From CAIKMD01 sp035552195 (GTDB taxonomy: Bacteria > Pseudomonadota > Alphaproteobacteria > ATCC43930 > CGMCC-115725): a stretch of DNA of 64,000 bases. The DNA lies in NCBI GenBank assembly GCA_035552195.1, contig DASZLU010000034.1, forward strand, positions 1-64,000, given 5' to 3'. The translations under genes and the position numbers were made by a program. The notes beneath the pieces are model-generated. The model saw only the letters and a list, made by a program, of their open reading frames with translations, had not been told where the DNA came from and did no database searches. Below, in pieces: positions 28,096 through 35,996 of the stretch. Within the stretch, counting starts at the first letter, position 1. Each line of letters begins with the position of its first letter.

Positions 28096-28935
28096 TCACG
28101 CGTCGTCGAGGCTACCGATATGCCCGATCAGCCGCTCGACAACGGCGCGGCTGGTTTCGAAGACGCGCACGTCTTCGTAGGAACGCGGGCGGACGAGGCC
28201 GCCTAGATCGATTTCGTCGCAAAAGCGGGCGCCGGGTCCTTTGGTCATCATCAGAATCCGGTCGCTGAGGAACGTCGCCTCGAAAGCGTTGTGGGTAACG
28301 AACAGCACCGTGGAGCGGAACGTGTCCCAAATCGTGAGCAGCTCCTGCCGCAGGCGCCGTGCCGTCAATTCGTCGAGCGCGCTGAAAGGCTCGTCCATCA
28401 GGAGGACTTCGGGATCGATGGCGAAAGCGCGCGCGATCGACGCCCGCTGTTGCATGCCGCCCGAGAGCTGAAGCGGATAGAACTCGCCAAAATCGGCGAG
28501 ACCGACGAGTTCGAGGCAGCGCGCGATGCGCCCCTTCCATTCCGATGCGGCAAAGCCCGCTGCCCGCAGCGCGAATTCGATATTGCCGCGGACCGTGCGC
28601 CAGGGCATGAGCCTCGGCTCCTGAAACACATAAGCGACGCGCGCGCGGCCATAGCTTCGCTCGGCCGCCGAACGGCCATGGATCGAGGCAACGCCTTCGT
28701 ACTGTCCGTCGAGGCCGCTCAGGATGTTGAGCAACGTCGATTTTCCGCAGCCCGACGGGCCGAGGATGCACACAAACTCGCCGGGATGGACGGTGAAGTT
28801 CGCATTATCGAGAGCCTTCCAACCGGCTTTGTTACCCCGGCCTGGAAAGATCTTGGAGACCTGCCTGATCTCGATCGAAGCGGCGCTGGCCACGCTTTTG
28901 CCCTCCGCTAGATGCGCCGCTGAACCGGGCGCCAT
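28096..28935 (-). CDS. ABC transporter ATP-binding protein (nitrate/sulfonate/taurine type)
   Basis: A 279-residue ATPase of the TauB/SsuB group. Walker A is GPSGCGKSTLL, the Q-loop lies in YVFQEPRLMPWRTV, the signature is LSGGMQQR, Walker B is LLMDEPFSALD and the H-loop His is in LFVTHNAFEA. Its first codons overlap the permease 3' end by 28 bases; an internal start near SAASIEIRQVSKIF is possible. It powers uptake through the adjacent permease. Confidence 0.93.
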   Translation of the reverse strand: MAPGSAAHLAEGKSVASAASIEIRQVSKIFPGRGNKAGWKALDNANFTVHPGEFVCILGPSGCGKSTLLNILSGLDGQYEGVASIHGRSAAERSYGRARVAYVFQEPRLMPWRTVRGNIEFALRAAGFAASEWKGRIARCLELVGLADFGEFYPLQLSGGMQQRASIARAFAIDPEVLLMDEPFSALDELTARRLRQELLTIWDTFRSTVLFVTHNAFEATFLSDRILMMTKGPGARFCDEIDLGGLVRPRSYEDVRVFETSRAVVERLIGHIGSLDDA

Positions 28936-29765
28936 TTAAAGAGGTGCCGCTCGATCCGGCCGATCAGCACGAATTCGATGAACAGCATGATGAGGAGGAA
29001 TAGGAGCGCGTGCGCGAGCACTTCGCTCATATTGAACATCTGATAGTAGTAGTCGATCTTGTAACCGACGCCGTCGCTGCGCCCGAGCAGCTCGACGAAC
29101 AACACCATCTTCCAAATAAGGCCGAGGCCGAAGCGCGACGACGCCATCAGAATCGGCGCCACCTGCGGAGCGACAACCGAGAGAATGATCGTCGAGCGTT
29201 CGGCGTGATAGGCCTTCGACATGTCGATGAGTTTCTGATCGATGCTCTTGATGCCGGCCCAGATGTTGATGGTGAGGATCGGGACCACAGGCAGCGCGGC
29301 GCCGAGGATGGCAGCCCTGTCATTGAGGCCGACAATCATGAAGATCGTCAGGATGATGACGAGGCTCGGCAGCGAAATGCCGCCGACCATCCACACATCG
29401 AAGAAGCGCTCGGCCACCCTCGAGAGTCCCATGGCGAAGCCGAGAACGAGCGCAAGCGCCATGGCAACGGCGAAGGCGAGGACAATGCGCGTCAATGAGA
29501 TTGCGACATCGATCCAGATCGCCCGACCGGTCACCTCGTGCCACAGCACCACCGCGACGTGCTGCGGCGCGGGCATCACGCTCGACGGCAACGTTGCCGC
29601 GCCGAGATACCAGAGCCCGAGCAGCGATACGACCGAGAGAGCCTTGATCGCGTAATCGCCGCCATGTGCGTGGAGCCAGCGACCGACCGCTACACCGAAG
29701 CGCGTCGGGTTGAAGTGCGCGCGCGCGTTACCGCCGCCGGCGATGCCAATCGGTTGAAAGGCCAT
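28908..29765 (-). CDS. ABC transporter permease (nitrate/sulfonate/taurine type)
   Basis: A 285-residue inner-membrane permease with about six spans, e.g. ALSVVSLLGLWYLGAATLP, IVLAFAVAMALALVLGFAMGL, LPSLVIILTIFMIVGL and VLAHALLFLLIMLFIEFVLI. The EAA-loop region is around residues 190-215. The ATG at 29765 (MAFQPIG) is chosen over a TTG at 29789. It is the first gene of the five-gene operon; a sigma-54-type promoter is 42 bases upstream. Confidence 0.9.
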   Translation of the reverse strand: MAFQPIGIAGGGNARAHFNPTRFGVAVGRWLHAHGGDYAIKALSVVSLLGLWYLGAATLPSSVMPAPQHVAVVLWHEVTGRAIWIDVAISLTRIVLAFAVAMALALVLGFAMGLSRVAERFFDVWMVGGISLPSLVIILTIFMIVGLNDRAAILGAALPVVPILTINIWAGIKSIDQKLIDMSKAYHAERSTIILSVVAPQVAPILMASSRFGLGLIWKMVLFVELLGRSDGVGYKIDYYYQMFNMSEVLAHALLFLLIMLFIEFVLIGRIERHLFKWRPVQRRI

Positions 29766-29806
29766 ATATGTGACTTTTGTGCATTGCAATATCTAGCATT
29801 CCAGTC

Positions 29807-29821
29807 GCAAAGACCGTGCCA
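29807..29821 (-). promoter_or_regulatory. Sigma-54-type (-24/-12) promoter for the ABC/monooxygenase operon
   Basis: On the minus strand TGGCACGGTCTTTGC matches the consensus TGGCACG-N4-TTGC exactly, including GG and GC at the -24 and -12 positions. It lies 42 bases before the permease start. The same motif (with TTGT instead of TTGC) precedes two plus-strand units at 30020 and 32484. Confidence 0.75.
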
Positions 29822-30019
29822 GCACCTTGCGCCGCTTTTCGATTCTTCAAAAATGCCTACTACGCTTGAACTTTCTCAATCCATGCAAAAAGAATGAGCA
29901 ATCACGCCGCGATTCGCCAAGCCCGGCGATGCCAAAACTTGATGCACTGCACACAAAATTACAGCACCCCTGTCCTAACTTCTCTTACCCGAGGCCGCCT
30001 TTCGCCAAACGCGGCGGCT

Positions 30020-30035
30020 TGGCACGAAACTTGTC
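30020..30035 (+). promoter_or_regulatory. Sigma-54-type promoter for the FMN reductase gene
   Basis: TGGCACGAAACTTGTC fits TGGCACG-N4-TTG, with one departure (T instead of C in the -12 element). It lies 52 bases before the reductase ATG and matches the motif at 32484 at nearly every position outside the N4 spacer. Confidence 0.65.
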
Positions 30036-30087
30036 TGTCGGGAAAGCGAGCGCCGCCGCTAAGAGCGAACAATCACCGGAGACTTGC

Positions 30088-30573
30088 ATGAAGACCGCCA
30101 TCGTCGTCGGCAACCCGAAAGCGAAATCGCGCACGCTCGACGCGGCGTTGTTGATCGCAACGAAGCTGACCGGGCAACCACCCGATAGTGTGTTTGACCT
30201 CGTCGATTTCGGTCCGGCGCTCTTGGAATTCGGCAACGCCGCTGTCGCCGCGGCGATCACCGTGGTACGGCAGGCCGACACGCTGATCGTCGCGAGTCCA
30301 ACCTTCAAAGCGACTTATACCGGGCTTCTGAAATTGTTCCTCGATCAATTTCCGCCCGATGGGCTTGCCGGCGTGACCGCGTTCCCGGTCATGCTCGGCG
30401 CCGGGCCAGCGCATGCGCTCGCGCCGGAACTCTCGCTGAAACCGGTGCTGGTAGAACTCGGCGCGATCTGCCCTGCGGTCGGCCTTTATCTCATCGATAA
30501 GAGCTTCGCCGAGGATCCAGCGCTCGATAAATGGGTGGCGCGCGCCAAGCCCTTGCTGCGCGCGCGGAGCTGA
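30088..30573 (+). CDS. NAD(P)H-dependent FMN reductase (SsuE/MsuE-like)
   Basis: A 161-residue flavodoxin-fold reductase starting MKTAIVVGNPKAKSRT, which is the phosphate-binding loop for FMN. The family loop IVASPTFKATYTGLLKLFLD follows at about residues 70-90. GGAG lies about 7 bases upstream of the start. Such enzymes supply FMNH2 to two-component monooxygenases, here the four LLM enzymes encoded around it. It lies divergent from the ABC operon. Confidence 0.9.
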   Translation: MKTAIVVGNPKAKSRTLDAALLIATKLTGQPPDSVFDLVDFGPALLEFGNAAVAAAITVVRQADTLIVASPTFKATYTGLLKLFLDQFPPDGLAGVTAFPVMLGAGPAHALAPELSLKPVLVELGAICPAVGLYLIDKSFAEDPALDKWVARAKPLLRARS

Positions 30574-30582
30574 TCGCCAGGT

Positions 30583-32259
30583 TCAGTGCGAATTGAAAAT
30601 CGCTTGGTATTGCTTGAGCTTGCGCTCGGTCGCCTGAATCTCGTCCCGCGTCGGGTATTCGGAGTCCTGCGCCGGCGGCAGCATGCCAAGCTTCATGATG
30701 CAAAGCATAAGCAGGATACGTGCCTTCGTCGCGGTGAGGTTCGAGCCGCCGATGAACGGGCCGCCGCCGGGCAGCGCGAAGCCTTCGGTGTTGCCGCGCC
30801 CGACATTCACGACCGGGAAGCCGGTATAGACCGTGCGGGTCAACGCACGCGTCTTCGATGATGACGCCGCCTTGCCATAAGGATTGAGGCCTTCTAGCAC
30901 GAACCCGGCGAGCGGCGCCTTTTCCAGCTTGTAATCGACGAAAGCACGCACGTCGACCTCTTGCGCCGGATCACCCTCGTAGTCGTCCTCGATGTAACTG
31001 GCATCCTTGACGATCGACACTTTTGGAATCGCCGTCTCAAGCAGCTCGCCAGCCGCGTTCTTGATCACGATATCGACCAGCTCGATGCCCGACGCGCCCC
31101 TTCTAATGCCCTGCACCGACATCGGCAGTTGCGTCAGGCGCACCTCAGAGGCGTAGGTATGCAAGGTCGCCGGAATGTATCTGAGCACGGCGCCGCCGGT
31201 TCCCCCCGACATACCAAGGACTCCGCCGGCGCCGCCGGTCACGACGTAGCCGCCGGGACGCGCGTCGGCTTTCGTGACCTCGCGCGCGGCAAATACGCGC
31301 TGATCCTGGATAAGCACCATGCCTGCGCGGTTGCGGCCGTCGCGATCGGCCCACACTTTCGAATGCAAGAATTCGACGGAATCGGCGATGTTCTTCGGTC
31401 CGTCGTTGCTGATTTCGCCGTGATAGCGCTGTGAGGCGTTGCCGCAGATCGGCACCGTCACATCGAGCGCGAGGTTGAACCAATACATGGTCTCCTCAAT
31501 GCGCGGACTGCCTTGAGTCCAGATCGCGCCGTCATATTTTCCTTCGCCGAGGATCTTTTGCGCCATATTGGTGATACGCGCCAAGGTCATGCGTGGCGGC
31601 GACATGCCGAGATGCGGCGGACGGTACGGGAAAAAATCCTTGCCGGGCTTTTCCGCCGCGATATCCGCCTCGGGCTTGCCCTTCAAATAGCCGCCGGAGG
31701 GCGCGAGCCGGAAGAAATCGACATCGGCCTTGCTCGAGACGAGATTGCCGAGGCCTGACGAGCTGATGCCAAGGCGATCGATCTCCTCGAACGTCCGCCG
31801 GCCATCCGGCATGAAAGGCTGGCGGCTCTGGGCGCGCGGCACGCGCAGGGCGGTTCCATCGCCTTCCCAGGCCTTTCCGTCGGCCTGGCGCGCCATATAG
31901 GGCATTGGATAGAGCCCATCGGCGGGATCGAGCTCTATCTTATAGACCGGCCTGTCACCCGAGCCACGGCGCTCGGTCGCGAATTCGCCAATCTCGGTGA
32001 TGTAGCCGTCTGGCGGTCCGTAGAGGTCGGCCGCATCCGCTTCGAGCGGATGCGCACTGAACTGCTCGACATAGACCGTCGCCGGCACCGCCAGCCGTTG
32101 CGGTCTCAGCATGTCGTAGCGCAACGCCTCGCCATCGGCCGCTGTGGCAAGCGGCAAGCCGTATCGAGCGCGCGCCTTGTTCGAGGTGACGAGCGGCGGC
32201 GTATTTTGGATGGTCGCGTTGGGTCCGGCGAGATGAGCGATTTTGATGCGCGTCGGCAT
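30583..32259 (-). CDS. Asparaginase-like protein, substrate unknown
   Basis: A 558-residue protein. Residues about 250-360 follow the asparaginase/glutaminase core: WTQGSPRIEETMYWFNL, CGNASQ, SNDGPKNIADSVEFLHSK, then GMVLIQDQRVFAAREVTKADA. The N-terminus (IKIAHLAGPNATIQNTP) is a poor fit to the usual TGGTI nucleophile loop, and the N-terminal ~200 residues and C-terminal ~150 are not part of classical asparaginases. It may be an amidohydrolase for another amide. GAGAGGT precedes the chosen ATG; a longer start at 32334 is possible. It sits inside a monooxygenase/transport cluster, converging on the reductase gene with 9 bp between the stops. Confidence 0.6.
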   Translation of the reverse strand: MPTRIKIAHLAGPNATIQNTPPLVTSNKARARYGLPLATAADGEALRYDMLRPQRLAVPATVYVEQFSAHPLEADAADLYGPPDGYITEIGEFATERRGSGDRPVYKIELDPADGLYPMPYMARQADGKAWEGDGTALRVPRAQSRQPFMPDGRRTFEEIDRLGISSSGLGNLVSSKADVDFFRLAPSGGYLKGKPEADIAAEKPGKDFFPYRPPHLGMSPPRMTLARITNMAQKILGEGKYDGAIWTQGSPRIEETMYWFNLALDVTVPICGNASQRYHGEISNDGPKNIADSVEFLHSKVWADRDGRNRAGMVLIQDQRVFAAREVTKADARPGGYVVTGGAGGVLGMSGGTGGAVLRYIPATLHTYASEVRLTQLPMSVQGIRRGASGIELVDIVIKNAAGELLETAIPKVSIVKDASYIEDDYEGDPAQEVDVRAFVDYKLEKAPLAGFVLEGLNPYGKAASSSKTRALTRTVYTGFPVVNVGRGNTEGFALPGGGPFIGGSNLTATKARILLMLCIMKLGMLPPAQDSEYPTRDEIQATERKLKQYQAIFNSH

Positions 32260-32483
32260 GAAGACCTCTCGAAACGATTTGCTTGCCACGGCAAAAGCAA
32301 GGATCGCGCCAATAAGACGATGCGTTTCTCGCACGGTCGCGCGTTGCGATTTTCACTTCGGCTGCTCAGTGAATAAGCAACCGCGTCTTCGCCAGGCACC
32401 CCGCGAGCGTTGCCCGAAATTTCGTCAGCCGCGAAAACAACGTGAAACCGTCGGATCGGCGCATCGGCGCACGCAAAATATTT

Positions 32484-32500
32484 TGGCACGTTTCTTGTTT
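32484..32500 (+). promoter_or_regulatory. Sigma-54-type promoter for the second monooxygenase unit
   Basis: TTGGCACGTTTCTTGTTT carries TGGCACG-N4-TTG with the same T-for-C change at -12 as the 30020 site. The element ends 37 bases before the TTG start codon at 32538, leaving a short leader of about 25-30 bases. Confidence 0.65.
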
Positions 32501-32537
32501 AAACCTGCTTAGGCCATCGTCGCCCGAGGATCGCAAC

Positions 32538-33632
32538 TTGCGACAAGTCGAATTCGGAATCTTCATGCCCATCGCGAGCAACGGCTTCATCTTCTCGAAG
32601 CGCGCGCCGCATTATCAACCGACCTTCGAATTGCACCGTCAGATTGCGGTGCTCGCCGAAGCCATCGGGCTCGACTATCTCTTCTGGATGGGTAAGTGGA
32701 AGGGTTTCGGTGGCCCGACCCATCATTGGGAGCAATCCCTCGAACCCATTACCCTCTCGAGCGCGATCGCGGCAGCGACGCAGCGTTTACGCATTTACGC
32801 GACGATCAACCCGCTGGTCCTCCACCCGACCGTCGCCTCGAAAATGGTCGCGACCATCGACGACGTCAGCGGCGGTCGCTTCGGCATCAACATCGTCACC
32901 GGCAACACGCTCGACGAATACGAACAGATGGGCATCGTGCCCGAAGGCTACAACCAGGACCGCTACGCCTATGCCGACGAGTGGACGACGATCATCAAGG
33001 AACTTTGGACCAAGGACAAAGTCACGTTTAAAGGCCGATTCTTCGATCTGAACGAATGCGTCTCGAATCCTAAGCCGCGGCAGAAGCCTTATCCGAAGAT
33101 CGTCAGCGCGGGGAGTTCCGATGAGGGCCTTCGCTTCGGCGCAAAGCACTCGGATTACGCGTTCATTGGCCTGCGCCCCGCGGAAATTGCGCAGACCCGC
33201 AAATTCGCGGCCGAGTATGGCCGTTCGATCAAGATCGCCAGCAACTTCTTCCTGCTGATCCGCAGTAGCGATGCGGAGGCAGAGAAAGAGCTTCGCCTGC
33301 TGCGCGAAGAGCTCGACCATGAGGCGCTTAGCAATTTGATCACTTCGACCGAGCGCGATATGCGCGACAAAAAGCGGACGGACTATCTGCGCGCGCCCAA
33401 TGTCATCGGATTCGGCAGCGGCACGCCTTTGGCGGGCTCGCCGGAAACGATCGCGCGCAAGCTCGCGCAAATCATCGGTGAAAGCGGTGTCGACGCGCTT
33501 CAGTTCACCTTCCTCGACTTCGTCAAGGATCTCGAAGTCTTCGGAAGCGAGGTCGCGCCGCTGCTGAAAGAACTGCTCCGGCAGCAGGGTGTCTATATCA
33601 GCGCCGGACAAGAAACGGCAACCGCCGCTTGA
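32538..33632 (+). CDS. LLM class flavin-dependent oxidoreductase (RutA/SfnG-like)
   Basis: A 364-residue luciferase-like monooxygenase: FGIFMPIASNGF at the N-terminus, YLFWMGKWKGFGGPTHHW, NPLVLHPTVASKMVATIDDVSGGRFGINIVTG and EGYNQDRYAYADEW. This subgroup includes pyrimidine (RutA), alkanesulfonate and dimethylsulfone monooxygenases. The TTG at 32538 is chosen because CGAGGA lies about 10 bases before it and the protein begins there as relatives do. It is followed by a binding-protein gene after 14 bp and is reached from a sigma-54-type promoter. Confidence 0.9.
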   Translation: MRQVEFGIFMPIASNGFIFSKRAPHYQPTFELHRQIAVLAEAIGLDYLFWMGKWKGFGGPTHHWEQSLEPITLSSAIAAATQRLRIYATINPLVLHPTVASKMVATIDDVSGGRFGINIVTGNTLDEYEQMGIVPEGYNQDRYAYADEWTTIIKELWTKDKVTFKGRFFDLNECVSNPKPRQKPYPKIVSAGSSDEGLRFGAKHSDYAFIGLRPAEIAQTRKFAAEYGRSIKIASNFFLLIRSSDAEAEKELRLLREELDHEALSNLITSTERDMRDKKRTDYLRAPNVIGFGSGTPLAGSPETIARKLAQIIGESGVDALQFTFLDFVKDLEVFGSEVAPLLKELLRQQGVYISAGQETATAA

Positions 33633-33646
33633 ACCAAGGGGGGCCC

Positions 33647-34651
33647 ATGAAACCGCGACGTTCACTCTCAATCCTTTTTTCTTCGATGCTTCTTATCGGC
33701 CTCGGCGCCACGATCGCCGCGGCCGATACCGCCGTCAAAGGCGATGGCGGCACTATCCGGTTGATGGTCAACATGGCTGGCACCCAATCCTATCCGCCTT
33801 TCGTGATGGATAAGCTCGGCCTCGAGAGCAAATACGGCTTCGTACTGAAGACGATGCCATCCGCGACCACGCAGACGACGACCACAGGATTTCAGTCGGG
33901 CGACGCCGATATGGGCATGATGGGGTGGAACGATCTGTCGCGCATCATCGGCGGCGGCGTGAAAGTCGTCGGGATCGCGCCTTTCCTCGGCTGGGCCAAT
34001 ACGGTCGTCGTGCCGGTCGATTCGTCGATTCACAATCTCGGCGATCTCAAGGGCAAGAAGGTCGGGGTCTATAGCCGCACCGGCCTCGACTGGGTCGTGA
34101 TGCGGGCCAATGCCTTGAAGCTCTACAAGCTCGATCTCGAAAAAGACATCGTCGTCCAAGAAGGTGCGATCAGCCTGCTCCGCGGCTTGATGGAACAGAA
34201 CCAGCTCGATGCCGCGCAGATGTTCAACGATTTGACGGCGCCGATGGTCGTGAGCGGCAAGTACCGGAGCCTCGGCACGATCCAGAGCCTCGTCACCCAG
34301 CTCGGCCTCCCGGATATGCCGTTCCTGATGTACGCCGTTTCCACCGACTATGTCGCCGCGCATCCTGAGAACGTGAAAGCTTTCCTCGCCGCCTATCGCG
34401 ATTCGATCGATGCCCTCGAAAAGGATAATTCGCTCTGGGCGGAGCGCGCCAAGCAAATGGGGATGAGCGACGACGAGACAATCGGCGCATTGCGCGACCA
34501 GACACGCCCCATGCTGGCCAGCCGCTTCAAGTCGACCGACGAAGCGGCCGTCCGCCAGACCTGGGACATTCTAGTCGCTACCGCGGGCGCCCAAACCCTC
34601 GGCGGCATGACGAAGCTGGCCAATCACTTCATGACGCTGGAATATCAGTGA
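33647..34651 (+). CDS. ABC transporter substrate-binding protein (SsuA/TauA type, paralogue)
   Basis: A 334-residue periplasmic binding protein with a signal peptide (PRRSLSILFSSMLLIGLGATIAAA). The mature part parallels the 25652-26671 protein: GDGGTIRLMVNMAGTQSY, ATTQTTTTGFQSGDADMG and LGDLKGKKVGVYSRTG. GGGGGG lies just upstream of the ATG. No permease or ATPase gene accompanies it, so it probably docks on the ABC transporter encoded on the minus strand or on one elsewhere. Confidence 0.9.
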   Translation: MKPRRSLSILFSSMLLIGLGATIAAADTAVKGDGGTIRLMVNMAGTQSYPPFVMDKLGLESKYGFVLKTMPSATTQTTTTGFQSGDADMGMMGWNDLSRIIGGGVKVVGIAPFLGWANTVVVPVDSSIHNLGDLKGKKVGVYSRTGLDWVVMRANALKLYKLDLEKDIVVQEGAISLLRGLMEQNQLDAAQMFNDLTAPMVVSGKYRSLGTIQSLVTQLGLPDMPFLMYAVSTDYVAAHPENVKAFLAAYRDSIDALEKDNSLWAERAKQMGMSDDETIGALRDQTRPMLASRFKSTDEAAVRQTWDILVATAGAQTLGGMTKLANHFMTLEYQ

Positions 34652-34791
34652 AAGCCCCTTTCGTCGGGCGACGCTTTCGAGCGTCAGGCGAACGGAGGGC
34701 GTTGGGACGACGCATTTAGTTCGATAATCGTCCACGAAGGGCAGCCACCTTGCCGCCGAATAAGTTCACGGCCTTACAAAGCATCCCCGTC

Positions 34792-34805
34792 CAGGATTCG
34801 AACCC
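34792..34805 (-). repeat. T-arm-like sequence, inverted copy of 24094-24107
   Basis: On the minus strand this reads GGGTTCGAATCCTG, identical to the plus-strand sequence at 24094. It lies between the binding-protein gene and the end of the LysR gene. No complete tRNA surrounds it. With the other copy it brackets about 10.7 kb holding the monooxygenase/ABC genes. Confidence 0.4.
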
Positions 34806-34827
34806 AGCCCGCCCTTAATGCGAGCGC

Positions 34828-35739
34828 CTAGACGCTGAACTTGTAGTCCTTCACATGTATCGTGATGAAATCGAGGAACAGCCGGACGTTTACCGGCTGA
34901 TGCGGCCCGCGCGGGTAGTAGGCGCGCAAGATTTTGCTGAAGGACACCTCGTTGCTAAACAGCACATCCAGCCGGCGACTGCTGACGTCATCGAATCCCG
35001 CATAGACGGGCAGCAATGCGATACCGACGCCTTTTACCGCTGCTTCGTGAAGTGCTGCGCTGTTATTCGAGACGAAATTGCCGGTGACCGTGATCCCGTA
35101 AGGACCGGCCTTTCCCTTGAACTCCCACCGATCAATCAATTGGCCGGTCTCGTAGGCATAGACCATGCAGTTATGTTTCGAGAGGTCCCGCGGCGTCTCT
35201 GGCCTGCCGACGCGCCGCAGATATGCGGGAGAAGCACAGATCGCGTAGTGAATGACGCCGAGGTCGCGGTGATCGAGCGTCTTATCGAGCACCTCCTCCT
35301 GATGCAGGATGATGTCGGCACCTTGCGCGATCACCGTCGGCCCGTGGACATGAGTGATGAGATCGACCGAAAGATCGGCATATTCGTCCATGAAGAGCGC
35401 GACCAGAGGCGTGATGAGCTTGATGCCGAGCCCGGTGCTCGCGTGAACCCGGAGCTTGCCGCCGGGCACGCTTTGCAGACTTTGCACCGCGCGCGTCGCC
35501 TGGTCGACGATCGGACGGATGCCGGCGCATTTCTCGAAGAAGGCCGAGCCTGCCGCCGATAGCGAGATGCGCCGGCTGGACCGGTTGATCAGCTTGGCGC
35601 GAAGTTGATGTTCGAGGCGATTGATGCGCTTGCTCACCGCCGAGGGCGAGATTTTAAGCTCGCGCGCGGCCGCCGAGAAATTCTGCGCCTCGACGACAGC
35701 GATGAAAACCGAAACATCGTCCAGATTGACCATTTCCAC
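34828..35739 (-). CDS. LysR family transcriptional regulator
   Basis: A 303-residue LysR-type regulator. The winged HTH is DVSVFIAVVEAQNFSAAARELKISPSAVSKRINRLEHQL (about residues 8-46), followed by the linker and a periplasmic-binding-like effector domain (LRVHASTGLGIKLITPLV onward). It is divergent from the 35997 monooxygenase gene with 257 bp between them, containing a 7-bp perfect inverted repeat. It probably regulates that gene and perhaps the wider cluster. Confidence 0.92.
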   Translation of the reverse strand: MEMVNLDDVSVFIAVVEAQNFSAAARELKISPSAVSKRINRLEHQLRAKLINRSSRRISLSAAGSAFFEKCAGIRPIVDQATRAVQSLQSVPGGKLRVHASTGLGIKLITPLVALFMDEYADLSVDLITHVHGPTVIAQGADIILHQEEVLDKTLDHRDLGVIHYAICASPAYLRRVGRPETPRDLSKHNCMVYAYETGQLIDRWEFKGKAGPYGITVTGNFVSNNSAALHEAAVKGVGIALLPVYAGFDDVSSRRLDVLFSNEVSFSKILRAYYPRGPHQPVNVRLFLDFITIHVKDYKFSV

Positions 35740-35905
35740 CCCGATCCGCCAAACCGGTTCTTGCCGGCTCAGTCATTGATCTCGTCTTCTGACACTACCA
35801 TAGCGATGCAGGCCGCGCGAAAGCGGTTGGGCGATCGCGGGTCTGCGTCGAAACCGGAAACCTAGCTTTTCCATTCGCGATGGGATGAGGTTCCGTGTTT
35901 CGTCG

Positions 35906-35934
35906 CGGGACACACTAGATTTCCATTTGTCCCG
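35906..35934. promoter_or_regulatory. Perfect inverted repeat CGGGACA-N15-TGTCCCG (candidate operator)
   Basis: The two 7-base half-sites lie 62 bases upstream of the 35997 start, in the divergent region with the LysR gene. Size and position suit a regulator-binding site, most simply for the LysR protein, though LysR sites are usually T-N11-A centred. Confidence 0.5.
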
Positions 35935-35996
35935 ATGGCGGGCACCGCAGACGCTCGCTAGCGTGCGGCAAAGAACTACGAGCGCGAGACACAGCG

